Origin: Hyparrhenia diplandra
Lineage: Eukaryota; Streptophyta; Magnoliopsida; Poales; Poaceae
Assembly: GCA_015847255.1 (NCBI GenBank)
Contig: JADLZK010012353.1
Location: 1 to 64,000, forward strand
Length of the DNA: 64,000 nucleotides
Direction: 5' to 3'
The position numbers and the translations under genes were made by a program. Shown in pieces: positions 54,543-64,000 of this stretch. The notes under the pieces were generated by a model that made no database searches, was not told the DNA's origin, and was given only the letters and a program-made list of their open reading frames with translations. The first letter of the stretch is position 1; each line of letters opens with the position of its first letter.

Positions 54543-57000
54543 ATGCCGGGCGGAAGGCGGCAACGTCGACAGGGGTCAACTCCCTCTACGCGAGGCCCCC
54601 ACCCCCACTCCCCACGACGGCGCCGAGGACGAGGACGAGGCCCCCCACCCCCGGGCGCCGAGGGCGAGGACGAGGCCCCCGCCCCCACTCTCCACGATGA
54701 GGGCGAGGACGAGGCCCCCACCCCGGGCGGTGGACGGCGAGGGGGACGAGGGACGCGGTCGAGGTGGCTTGACTTTGCTGGTCCGTCGGGCCGAGGACGG
54801 GAGACGTCGACGCCGCCGACCCACACCTCTTCAGGCGAGGACCGCGTTGTCGATGAGACAACCCCCGAGACGTCCGACTCAGCCATGAGCAGGGTCTACA
54901 AGCGCGGTCACTCAAACCTCCCAGATGGGACGATCGCTCTTTCCCGCCGCCCCGTGATTCGACCCCACGGTGACAAGTAAGTATCAATTGATAATTTAAC
55001 TACTTGTTCATATGAAATGTTCAAAAATCGAACTTCAGACTAACATTTCTTCTTAATGACTTGTGCAGTAACTGGGTGATTGTAAGCGGAGGGGGCAGTT
55101 CGCGCCATATCAATGGCATCCAGAGCCTCCTGATTAGATCGAACTACCCTGGCTTGGTGCGGCTCGGCGAGGCGATGGAGCCGCCATGGACGTGGGAGCA
55201 CTTCTTGGGCGTGGATGATGGCGAGCTAGTAGCGAAGATCAAAAGGGAGTTCTGGGTGAGTCTGTATGCAGGATTACTTCACGTTTTTTAAATACTATGT
55301 TTCTTAAATAATAGAATCATGCATGATGTGTCTACGAAGAAATTACTTCACGTGCGAGCCGGGGAAAGAGGGGGTGGCCGCAGCCGTGCAGGACAAGGTC
55401 TGCCGAGAGCGACTCAAGGACCTGTACCATGAGCAGCGTCTGCAGTGCGTCATCTCCTACAACGCCGACGTGCTTGGAAAGGTCGTGAGGAAGCCAGAAG
55501 CAAGGGAGCTGATCCTCCAGAGGGAGACCGACCTCACCAGGGAGCAGTACATCCAGGTTTGTAGAACAAATTTATTTTCATTCCTTCAATGTAAAAATTA
55601 GGCTTCCATTCATCTTGTGCTATGTCACATATTAATTGTTGCCTCATGCAGATGTGTCCGGAGTGGTGCGGCAAGTACAAGGGCTGGGGAGCAGATTGTG
55701 GACAAGTGGCTCTTGGAGGAGGCGTCGAGCTCAAGAGACTTCGTCGGAGATGCTGCCGCAGATGGAAGGGGTGCCACACCACCAAGGGAACCAGCCCCTC
55801 CCGGTGTATATGGAAAGATGGGTGCGATTACATTTTTTTTTTATTTCACCAAGCCTCAATTCTCTTAAGCTTCTAACCACCTCTGTGTTCTCCTCGCGAT
55901 CCATTTGCGCATGGCGGCCGGGGAGATCAACGAGTTCGGGGGTTCGCCTTGAGTCACACGAAGAAGGCGGATCGCGCCCGGACAACGTCTACGACCCGCA
56001 GGCGGGGCCGAAAGGTACACCAACCGCCGCGCCCACGCCAAGCTTACCCAGTACACCGAGGCGGCAAAGAAGGCCCATGAGGACGACTTCGATCCGGCCA
56101 GCCAGCCCCTGGACACAGACCTTGTGATGAGGTTGGGAGGAGGGAAGCGGCCACGGCCGGTGTCTTTGGATGGCCTTGGCCTTGTCGACCAGATCCTTTG
56201 TTCGTAAGCTTCGGCGGATTCGCTCAAGCAGCTCAACCTCCAGCGACATCCCCATAGCACCTCGGCAGCAGGGCTCCACGTCACAGATGGAGGAGTTCAG
56301 GGTACTTACAGTTTCATTCGTCGTTCACTGGTTTTACACATGTGCCTTGCCTATGCATAGTTTCAACGTTACCGATGTAATATTGCAGGCCAAGATGGCA
56401 GAGTTGGAGGCCAGGCAAAAGGCCCAGGAAGAGGCCTATCGGCTGCAGTTGGAGGCGGTCCAGCAGCACTCGGCGCGTCAGATGCAGGACGTGGCGAGCT
56501 ACTTCCGGGGCCTTCAAATCCCGGGTGTGAACCTGCCTCCGTTGCCTCCCTCGCTGTTCGCGCCACCTCCGTTTTTCCGTTCTGTTCTGCTCTGCTCCCG
56601 GCGACACTCCGGTGAGTATATGGTGTCTATTTCTTTGCCTTGTAACCCGATTCCTGCAAGTACTAATGCGATCGCCTCTCCTTTATACAGCCACCCACGG
56701 TCGGCGGTTCGAACCCGACTCCTCGGTGGCCCTTCTCCACAACACCCGGTGGCCCTACTCCACAGTACACGTGGCCAGGCGCCGTTCCTCCTCCGTTCAC
56801 GCACCAGCCGCAGTTCGGGTTTGCACACGTCCCTCCACAGCACCCCAGCTGGACGTACGGATCGGCGCCGCAATATGGGTGGTATCCGCCGCAAGGTGGG
56901 TATCTGCGGCCGCGGCAAGGTGGGGGCTCCTCACACTCCACGCCCGCAAGGTGGAGGCGGCGAGCTTGGCGGCGGGGCTGGCGATGGAGCGGAGTGAGTT
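54543..57000 (+). pseudogene. CACTA gene 2, Transposase_24/Ptta-En-Spm-like, copy B
   Basis: Exon A is 54543-54976 (MPGGRRQRRQ start, Arg/Pro/Gly/Glu-rich); exon B 55069-55255, whose splice restores DNNWVIV in phase, contains PPWTWEHFLGVDDGELVAK; exon C is about 55347-55556 with CRERLKDLYHEQRLQ and REQYIQ; exon D starts at 55652 (MCPEWCGKYKGW) and includes MEGVPHHQGNQPLPVYMERW in another frame, a motif I associate with grass CACTA proteins. Later exons have a coiled coil (AKMAELEARQKAQEEAYRLQ, 56392 on) and a Pro/Gly/Tyr-rich end. Frames break inside exon D and after. It is the second protein of the large CACTA element and probably has a DNA-binding or accessory role. Confidence 0.7.
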
Positions 57001-57114
57001 GGTGGTTTGCACTTTGATCGATTTATTTTGCATGTTGGATTATATGTGTGGACTATCTCGTGACTTGTTGTGAGCGTTGGACATCACCGTCGGATGTTGG
57101 ACATGTTAGATTTG

Positions 57115-57255
57115 TGACATATGTGGACAATATGTGTGGATTTGAGACATATGTGTGGATTTGTGGATTATATATGTGGATTTGTGATATTTGTGGATTA
57201 TATATGTGGATTTGTGATATATGTGGCTTATATGTCTATATGGATGAATTGTGGA
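57115..57255 (+). repeat. Minisatellite of TATGTGTGGATTTGTGGA type (copy B)
   Basis: Same array as 2815-2955, with one extra base pair or two. Located after CACTA gene 2. Confidence 0.75.
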
Positions 57256-57299
57256 ATATATATGTGGTTTGTATGCAGCGAAATTACCAAAACGACAAA

Positions 57300-57737
57300 A
57301 AAATAGCAAATTTCCCAGATTTGCCGAGTCTTGCCAAGGCTTTCGGCAAATCCGAAACATTTCGAGTTTACCAGATTTGCCGAGTGCCACCTCGGCACTC
57401 GCAAAAAACGACCATAGTTTTGCCGAGTGCCACGTTGTCGAAAGCACTCGGCAAAGGCTGGTTCATGGCGCGACGGGCGCCCGACACGTGGCCAAAGTTG
57501 CCGACTCGTAACAGTCGGCAAAGAAACCATTTTTTTTTTAAAACGCAGAACCTTTGCCGAGTGTTCACAACGTACTCGGCAAAGAAATCATGGCACTCGG
57601 CAAATCATCGACAAAGTAACGGCGATTTGTCCCTTCGCCGAAAGCACGGATATGGCGTCGGCAACACGTTCGCCGACTACCCACCATCTGGCAGTCGGCC
57701 AAGACCCCTTTGCCGAGGGATTCTTTGCCGAGTCAAA
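57300..57737 (+). repeat. CACTA 3' subterminal repeats (copy B, inner part)
   Basis: Many TTTGCCGAGTGCC, CACTCGGCAAAG and related motifs in both orientations. Cut by the solo LTR at 57738. About 150 bases longer and cleaner than copy A. Confidence 0.85.
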
Positions 57738-60092
57738 TGTAACGCCCCGGCTAGAAACACCACCGGGGGCTACCCTCTAACACAAATTCACTAGGAATAT
57801 AACAAAACTATATATTACGGAAGTAACTAGTATGAAAAAGATTACGCATTTGTAAGTGCAAAGTGAATACTTGTGATGATGGTGCTACTCCCAGTCCCCA
57901 TGCAAGCCATGATGGTTTAGCACCTAAAAACCAAATAAAACAAGGGTGAGTGAAAACACTCGGCAAGTACACTCAAAACCGGAAGAACAATAAACTTCGA
58001 GAATTTGTGAACGAATTACTAGAACTCCAAATGAACTGTAGTTTCCGGCCTGAAACGGACATCACTTGAATACTCCTTAGCGTTTTACGGTAAAAGCCGA
58101 GCAAGTGGGGCCAGCACTTACTCACAGGCACATTGCACCTCCGGATAAACCGGCACTTGAATTGGATGTAAATGAAAACTTGAAACTTGAATCTCATGAA
58201 CCGAGAACTTGAACATGAACCAGAAATATTTATCACTTGAGCATTGGAGAGCAAAGAAAAACTCAAACAATGGGCATAAAGCGCAAATAAAGATTCATCA
58301 TGCACTTGCCTTAATTCTGACGAGACCAAAGCATCACACGATTGGCACTTGTAGCTTTCAACCTTCCCTTTCTCGTTTACTACACATAACCGAATGCATG
58401 CCATGATGCATGATGAAAGGCATTAAAATGCATAAGGGAACTTAAAACAACTTACGAAAGTTGAGTACAACTTTCCTTCGCGATACAACTAGGTTACATT
58501 TCATAATGTATTATAATCATTAACTAATAATTAGGGCATATAATTAAGGATATACTTAAACATCATCAAATTATTCCCAAACTTTCTGTGAAGGTTGATA
58601 CCAGAATAAAACCGATACACAAGAAGTTTCATGATCATTGGATATTTATTTTAGCCTACAAAAACAATGGAGTAAGCATTTCTTAATTAAAAGAGGTAAT
58701 TTTTATCATACCCAAACTATCAATTCTCAAGGTTTCGTATTTTTCCTACACAGATATCATCATAAGGACGCTACACAAAAAGTTTCACGAATTTAGCATG
58801 CACCAATAATTAGATATGAAAATCACAAGTTTCAGCTGAAAATAGAAAAAGAAAAAGAAAAACCTTTTCCCTTTCTCTTTCTCTGGACTGCACAGGACCG
58901 GCCCACTACTGCTCTTCTCCTTCCTCGCGTAGACATCGAGCAGAGCACGGACGAGGCTTGTCGATTCGGCCGGCGTGGGAGCGCACCGGCAGCAAGGGAC
59001 GGCGCACGAGCACGCCTGGGTCAGCTCGCACCCGCAGTGGTGCGCAGCTCGACCAGTGGCGGACCGTAGCGACCTGACCACGGTGAGCTGCTTGCGACGG
59101 CCATGGAGGCACGGCCGCCGCAGCAACCGGCGCTGACGGCGATTCCGGCGGAACGGTACGATGAGAGCGGGTTAGCGCGGTGCGCAAGAACGAGGCGAGG
59201 CTAGCTGTACGACCAGTTTATGGCAGGGACGCGTGGTGATGGCAGTGCAAGGCGGCGGAGCAAGGATTCTTGGCGGCAGCGACGTGAGAAGAAAGAAAAA
59301 AAAGAAAGACGGCAACCGGCTCGGCTCTGGGACTTGCAGGGCGATGGAGAAGCTTCAGGGCGAGCCAGCACCTGCTTGGGCGTGTCCACGCGGGCGTGGC
59401 TACGTGCCCGGACGTGAGGAGCACAGGGAAGGTGGCCAAACGGCACACGACGGTGAGCACCCTGAGAAGTTGCTTCTCGTGTTACTGTAGCAGACTGAAA
59501 CCCGGCCCTTCAGCTCACTTGTTCTCCCGATTTCGTGCAGCAATTCGATCAGCTCCAAGAACGAAAACTATTCATCTACACGTGCTCTCTATCTTTTCCT
59601 AAAGGGTCAACACTTAAAACTTGATAGTTTTGAAGATTTTAAATTCAAAGAAAGGTTTAGTGAAACTGAATTCAGTTTCAGGTGCAACGACGATGAACAG
59701 GCAAGCAAGCCGTAGGTGATAGGTACGGCTGTTTCTTGAAATAATGTACTAGTACGTCTTGCTTCCTTCTTCTTTAAATTACTCTCAAAATTATATAGCA
59801 ACTAGAAAATCTTCCAAAATAAAATATGTTCAGCTTCTCGAGATCTCCACACTTTCTTTTAGGACTATCTCCAAATTCCAAGTAGTTTAGAAAAAGTAGG
59901 ATTTTGAATTTAGGATTAATAAAATAATTAATTAGCCAACTTAATTAGTGAACAATCATCAATCAAACTATTGGTAACATATAACTGCAATATATAAACA
60001 CGAAATGTGTTATTGCCTTGATACTTGATAATCACACACGGTGATGATCACGTTTAATATTTTAATTACTTATTAATGTCTGGGATGTTACA
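57738..60092. mobile_element. Solo LTR (copy B)
   Basis: 2355 bases, TGTAACGCCCCGG...GGGATGTTACA, with TCAAA at 57733-57737 and 60093-60097. Nearly identical to 3277-5641 apart from a few short indels, including a 14-base gap near 58128 where copy A reads TTGAATATAATAATC. Confidence 0.88.
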
Positions 60093-60194
60093 TCAAATTT
60101 GCCGAGTATGGCAGTCGGCATATGCTTTTGCCGACTGCGTTTGTCCCTTTGCCGAGTGAAAAAGCAGTCGGCAAAGCCGTTGTTCCCTGTAGTG
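60093..60194 (+). repeat. CACTA 3' terminus (copy B)
   Basis: TTTGCCGAGTG and CAGTCGGCAAAG motifs up to CCCTGTAGTG at 60194. It is the right end of the element that starts left of 40289. Confidence 0.82.
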
Positions 60195-60637
60195 TATCCC
60201 ACATTAACATCTCCACACAGTCGCAGTGAAATGTTGATTTCTTTTGATAGTCCGAGTCCTCATCTCGGCTTGCGTTTCTTTCTTATCGGTGGTGAAGGTC
60301 CGAGCTCTAGATGATGGTGCCATAGTAGCATGACTCCCTATCAATGAGATGATGAGACATGGGAAGCCCAACTGCTCGGCACGTCTTGTGCTCGACAGCG
60401 CCAAGAGGCAAGAGGTGCTAGACCGGCTGGTGTAGCACTCTCATAGGCCCTCCTACGGCGCAAGTTCGAGCCCCAAGTGTGGCGCACTTGTGCATTTTTT
60501 TTGGGGAATTTTTCCCCGAGTATGGTCAAAAATCTGCCTCGCCTTTCTCACATCCAAAGTACATATCTGTGGCTAGCTCATCTCACATAGCTACGGTGCC
60601 GCTGTGTGTGAGGTGAGGCGAGGTTAGAGGGTTTCTC
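60195..60637 (+). other. CACTA flank with SINE-like box motifs (copy B)
   Basis: Duplicate of 5742-6183, including GTTCGAGCCCC. No gene. Confidence 0.4.
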
Positions 60638-61250
60638 AATATGCGTGAGAAGGCCCTCGATATGCATGAGAAGGCCCTCGATATGCGTGAGAAGGCCGCT
60701 GTGCGTATGGAGTGGGGCAGAGATCTCTTTTTTCACGATTGCAACCAACTTGAACTTCCTCAACTCTGACGGCCACTCCCATCCTCCGGATTGGGGAATG
60801 AAGCACTTCATATACGTTTTCGATAATGCAACCATCAGCAGGCGAGCCAAAGTCTTCAAAATTGATAGGAACTTAAATTGTACTGCAGATGCTATAGCAA
60901 GGCTTGCTTTCTCATCGCCTATAAATCTATAATTCAATCAGAGAATTATGTACCAGAGTGCTCCTACGAGCCTCACTGCTAACGGTGCCCTCATATCTCG
61001 GCACTGATGTATCCCTTGCTTTGGTAAGGGTCCTAATAGCTTCTTGCTGCTAATTTAATCAATGTTCCTTATAAAAAAATGTGGAGACGGCAACAACTAG
61101 TTGAATTAAATAATCTCAGCAAGTACTAGTATGCGATCGGACTCTGATATACCAAGTGAGATCACAGCTAGCAGTCCAGGAGAAAACAATATTAACTCTT
61201 CATGGTCTAGTAGCTAGACTAGTAACGAGAGTAATCAATCTGAACTACAG
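60638..61250 (+). pseudogene. 21-base repeats and RNase H-like fragment (copy B)
   Basis: Duplicate of 6184-6800. The frame at 60735-60932 again encodes RRAKVFKIDRNLN and TADAIARLAF. One extra T before it changes how the upstream repeat joins the frame, so the two copies differ in reading frame at this point; neither is a complete domain. Confidence 0.6.
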
Positions 61251-61683
61251 TCTATATATCTTGGTCCTCGCGCACCTCGCCGGATCAATCTACCATCGTG
61301 GGTGACCCCTCGATGGACTGTCGAGCGTAAATCTTAGACAGGATTACTAGGGGATCCTAAGTGGCGTGGGGGAGGAGGGAGGAGCTTATCATATAGGAGC
61401 TCCGATTCCAATCTGTCCTAGAGTACGTGGCTCTTACAACATCATCAAATATAACGCGAATTGTTGCAATAAACAACGAGCAACTACCTTATTATACTAT
61501 TACAATAATTTGTCAAAATATAATATGGGTATGGCCAGGATCGACCATGCCTGGCTTCAAACGAAATAAAAAGAACAAAAACATACAAATAGTATGTGAT
61601 GATATATCTCACATGACACCATGCATGACCATAGCTGCTGTCACAACGAACGGCCGCAGGTAGCTCCCCTATTGTGTTTATTA
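61251..61683. other. Low-copy spacer (copy B)
   Basis: Nearly identical to 6801-7227. No gene recognised. Confidence 0.55.
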
Positions 61684-62904
61684 TCTATACCTACTAATAA
61701 AGAGCAGAAATTTCTGCCAATCTGCCCTCCCCTTAATCTGCCTCCAGCGCCTGTCCCTGTCCCCTCAACGTGAGAAAGCCCGAGAAGGAAATTGAAATGC
61801 ATACGACTTCAAACCATCAGTAGAACACCAGCAGAGTTGGAGACCAACTCGGAGAGCAAGAAACTTCCCAAATCTGTAACGTGGAACACAAATTGAGAGG
61901 AGACTGAAGGATTCGAAACAACTACGGACAAATCGAAACATATATACTATTCACAGCAAGGCTGCGCAACACCGTCCACCGCCCAACTGCGCGACACCCG
62001 CCACAGCTGGCTCGCACGAGGTCAGTCGGCACGAGATCCGTCGCCGCCGGAGGTATCCCGCACCTCGCGAGCTGCTGGGGACGCGCCCTCACCTGCCGGC
62101 AAAATACCTGCCACCACCGGAGGTTCCTCGCGTCGCCCACGACGCGACCTCGCCTGCCGCCGTCGGGGACGAGGCGTCGAGACCCGCCCCTAGGGCCGTG
62201 CCCTCACGAGCGATCTGCACCAGGGGAAGAATAAAGTGTAGCAGCAGGTCGCCATCGATTTGAGTGCCGACGGCGATGAGGAAGGGAGGACCGAGGAGGA
62301 GAACGAGCGGACGGAAGGATGAGGCAGGGCGTCGGTGGCCGTGGGTGCTTTTCCCGACTTTTCCTTGTGGCGTGAGTTGTTTTCTCTTTACTTTTTTCCT
62401 CTTTTATTTTCGAAAACAAATCAGGTGGCACGGTGCATGCGTGGTGTGCGTGAGTTACTTTCTCTACTCTTTTATTTATTTTTCTTCTTTTATAAAAACA
62501 AATCAACAAACACATATAAATAAATAATCTATACATATATCCATAGAATACAATTCTACGAGAAAAAAATATGTATTTATAAAATTCTACGAGCTTCTAT
62601 CTCTAAAAATTTATATCCCTATCTTATACCTACAAATCTATATCTTCTTGAAGGTGAGCAACCCATGAAGGCGGATAGACTAGCAACATTCTTGCAAAAG
62701 CGGACGCCGAGGGGGATAACTATGAGCTCGTCATGCGCTATAAAATTCCCTGAACTACTCGTGCTTCCCTTTATCGTAAGGCAATAAAAATTATAAAAAA
62801 AAAAGATAAAATACAAATAGATAGATAATATTTTTTATAACTTTATTTTTATTAAAATCATATAGTTTTTTCACCCGTTGCAACGCGACGGGCATATTTG
62901 CTAG
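61684..62904 (+). mobile_element. Non-autonomous Helitron (copy B)
   Basis: TCTATACCTACTAATAAAG at 61684, CTAG at 62901-62904 followed by T. 1221 bases; it lacks the GC-rich block of copy A. The 3' hairpin has one extra base (CAACGCGACGGG) compared with copy A. Confidence 0.85.
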
Positions 62905-62914
62905 TTATTATAAA

Positions 62915-63695
62915 CTAGAAAAGTGCCCGCGGCGTTGCCACGGAAAAATTGTATATATGAAGCTCGGTCATGCTTTAACCCCCGTCGCCGTTTGCTTGCG
63001 CTCCTCTTTGTCGAGGTTCACGCCTCGGTGGCCGCTGCTGTTAGCTAGCTCTCATGGCCGAGCTCCACCTTTGCTGCCATCCCGGCGATGCTCTGTGGCT
63101 TGCGGACGTCGCCTGAGCTCCGTGATCGTTAGCGCTCATGCTACATTAAATCTATACCTACTAATAAAGAGAGAAAATTTCTTGACCACAAAATTTCCGT
63201 CTGCCCGTGCAATCCGTGAGCAGCGGGTCAGGAGACGCGATGAGACCCGGCTCGATTTGCTATGTATTTAGTCTTGAAGTGGAGCATATATATATTTTTT
63301 TAGATAAAGATGTGGAGCATATATTTAGGATTGTACTCTATTTTGGTTCCGATCAAAATCATGGTGGCCTCGATTCGGTTCTCTGCTCTTCTGAATTTAT
63401 ATTGGTCTTGATTGATTTGGTTTGGTTTGTAGTTGTGTACCATGTCCGTGTTCGTGTTGGATTGATTTTTTGGAAGGAGATCTGTGTAGGTACTATATCT
63501 TGTTGGAGTCCTGTCCTAATTATATACAGACTCTGAACGCAGGAGGACAGAAAAGATAACAGAATTGGATTTGGATTCGATCATCTCTCATTATCTTGTA
63601 TCGTAGCGAGTATATAAGATGGAGAGAAATCAGGAAGGGTGGAACCAAAGATAGGGGAGACCACGGAAATTTTTCTCTTCATTAGTAGGTATAGA
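62915..63695 (-). mobile_element. Second Helitron, minus strand, present only in copy B
   Basis: On the minus strand it starts TCTATACCTACTAATGAAG (63695) and ends with a GTGGCAACGCCGCGGGC hairpin, CACTTTT and CTAG (62915). Copy A at 8862-8880 is the uninterrupted site, so the insert is exactly 781 bases. It lies between T and T rather than A and T. A plus-strand Helitron 5' end at 63151 is nested inside. No coding content recognised. Confidence 0.8.
63151..63170 (+). repeat. Nested plus-strand Helitron 5' end
   Basis: TCTATACCTACTAATAAAGA preceded by A, facing the minus-strand 5' end at 63695. No plus-strand 3' end follows before 63695. Confidence 0.75.
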
Positions 63696-64000
63696 AAGGG
63701 GAAAAACCAATACAAAGCTCCCTCAGGAAACAGAAAAAGGAAACACAGAAAGTAAGGAGAATTACACATAATTAAGCTTGTAGCCATAAATCTATTTGAG
63801 GTTGATCTCGATCTTTAGAATAATAAATAAGTAGAGGAAACAAACGGCTCTTCTTTGATCGAAGATGGATGTGCGTTGCCGGCTGAAGATGACATCATCA
63901 TTCCGATCGAATTGTCACCAGATGGATCATGGTGATGTCACAAACACGGATTTGATCAACACACAAAAAGAATACAGAAACGACAATCAATACACTAATT
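63696..64000 (-). other. 3' flank of a second PMEI gene
   Basis: Matches 8872-9176 almost perfectly. Base 64000 aligns to base 9176, the second base of the PMEI stop codon on the minus strand. A second PMEI copy therefore should start immediately outside the window. Confidence 0.8.

Noticed and set aside
1..64000. CRISPR arrays, bacterial operons, rRNA or complete tRNA genes
   Set aside because: None seen. The regular short repeats present are CACTA subterminal motifs or microsatellites, and the genome is eukaryotic.

Overview
This is plant nuclear DNA, almost certainly from a grass (Poaceae). Helitron ends match the grass consensus (TCTATACCTACTAATAAAG at the 5' end; a CGTTGCAACGCACGGGC hairpin and CTAG at the 3' end). 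There are CACTA elements with TTTGCCGAG subterminal repeats, Stowaway-type MITEs, Athila-type and other LTR retrotransposons, and GT-AG introns. A panicoid grass is likely, but that is inference. Two ordinary genes are visible. One is an intact pectin methylesterase inhibitor-like gene (PMEI, minus strand, 9175-9801). The other is an intact two-exon pectin methylesterase gene (PME, plus strand, 26566-28187). Nearly everything else is mobile DNA, much of it nested.

Layout. Bases 1-9176 and about 54321-64000 are two copies of the same segment in the same orientation. Each copy runs from an LTR end through the second gene of a CACTA transposon, a 2.36 kb solo LTR, the CACTA 3' end, a SINE-like stretch, an RNase H fragment and a Helitron to the 3' flank of a PMEI gene. 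The window stops two bases into the stop codon of the second PMEI. Because homology already holds at base 1 and still holds at base 64000, the simplest reading is a tandem duplication with a unit of about 54.3 kb. From 9.8 to 26 kb lie complete CACTA elements (10719-13810, 17994-19070), a hAT-like element (16392-17023), LTR retrotransposon remnants, a pair of paralogous low-copy blocks, a hAT transposase pseudogene (22405-23640) and a Stowaway MITE. PME follows. From 29 to 34 kb a Mutator-like element carries a nested LTR retrotransposon. From 34.7 to 38.2 kb are Helitron ends in both orientations plus a MITE. From about 40.3 to 60.2 kb lies a large CACTA transposon whose transposase is interrupted 12 codons before its stop by an 8.8 kb Athila-like LTR retrotransposon (45600-54372, minus strand).

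How the genes work together. PME removes methyl esters from cell-wall homogalacturonan, and PMEI proteins bind and block PMEs. An inhibitor gene and a target-class enzyme gene 17 kb apart inside a recently duplicated, repeat-choked block make a plausible cell-wall regulation cluster. Maize pollen-pistil incompatibility loci (Ga1, Ga2, Tcb1) are known PME clusters in repeat-rich DNA, but membership in such a system is only a hypothesis here. Order of events read from nesting: the LTR retrotransposon and solo LTR entered the CACTA element before the duplication, whereas a 781 bp Helitron entered one copy after it.
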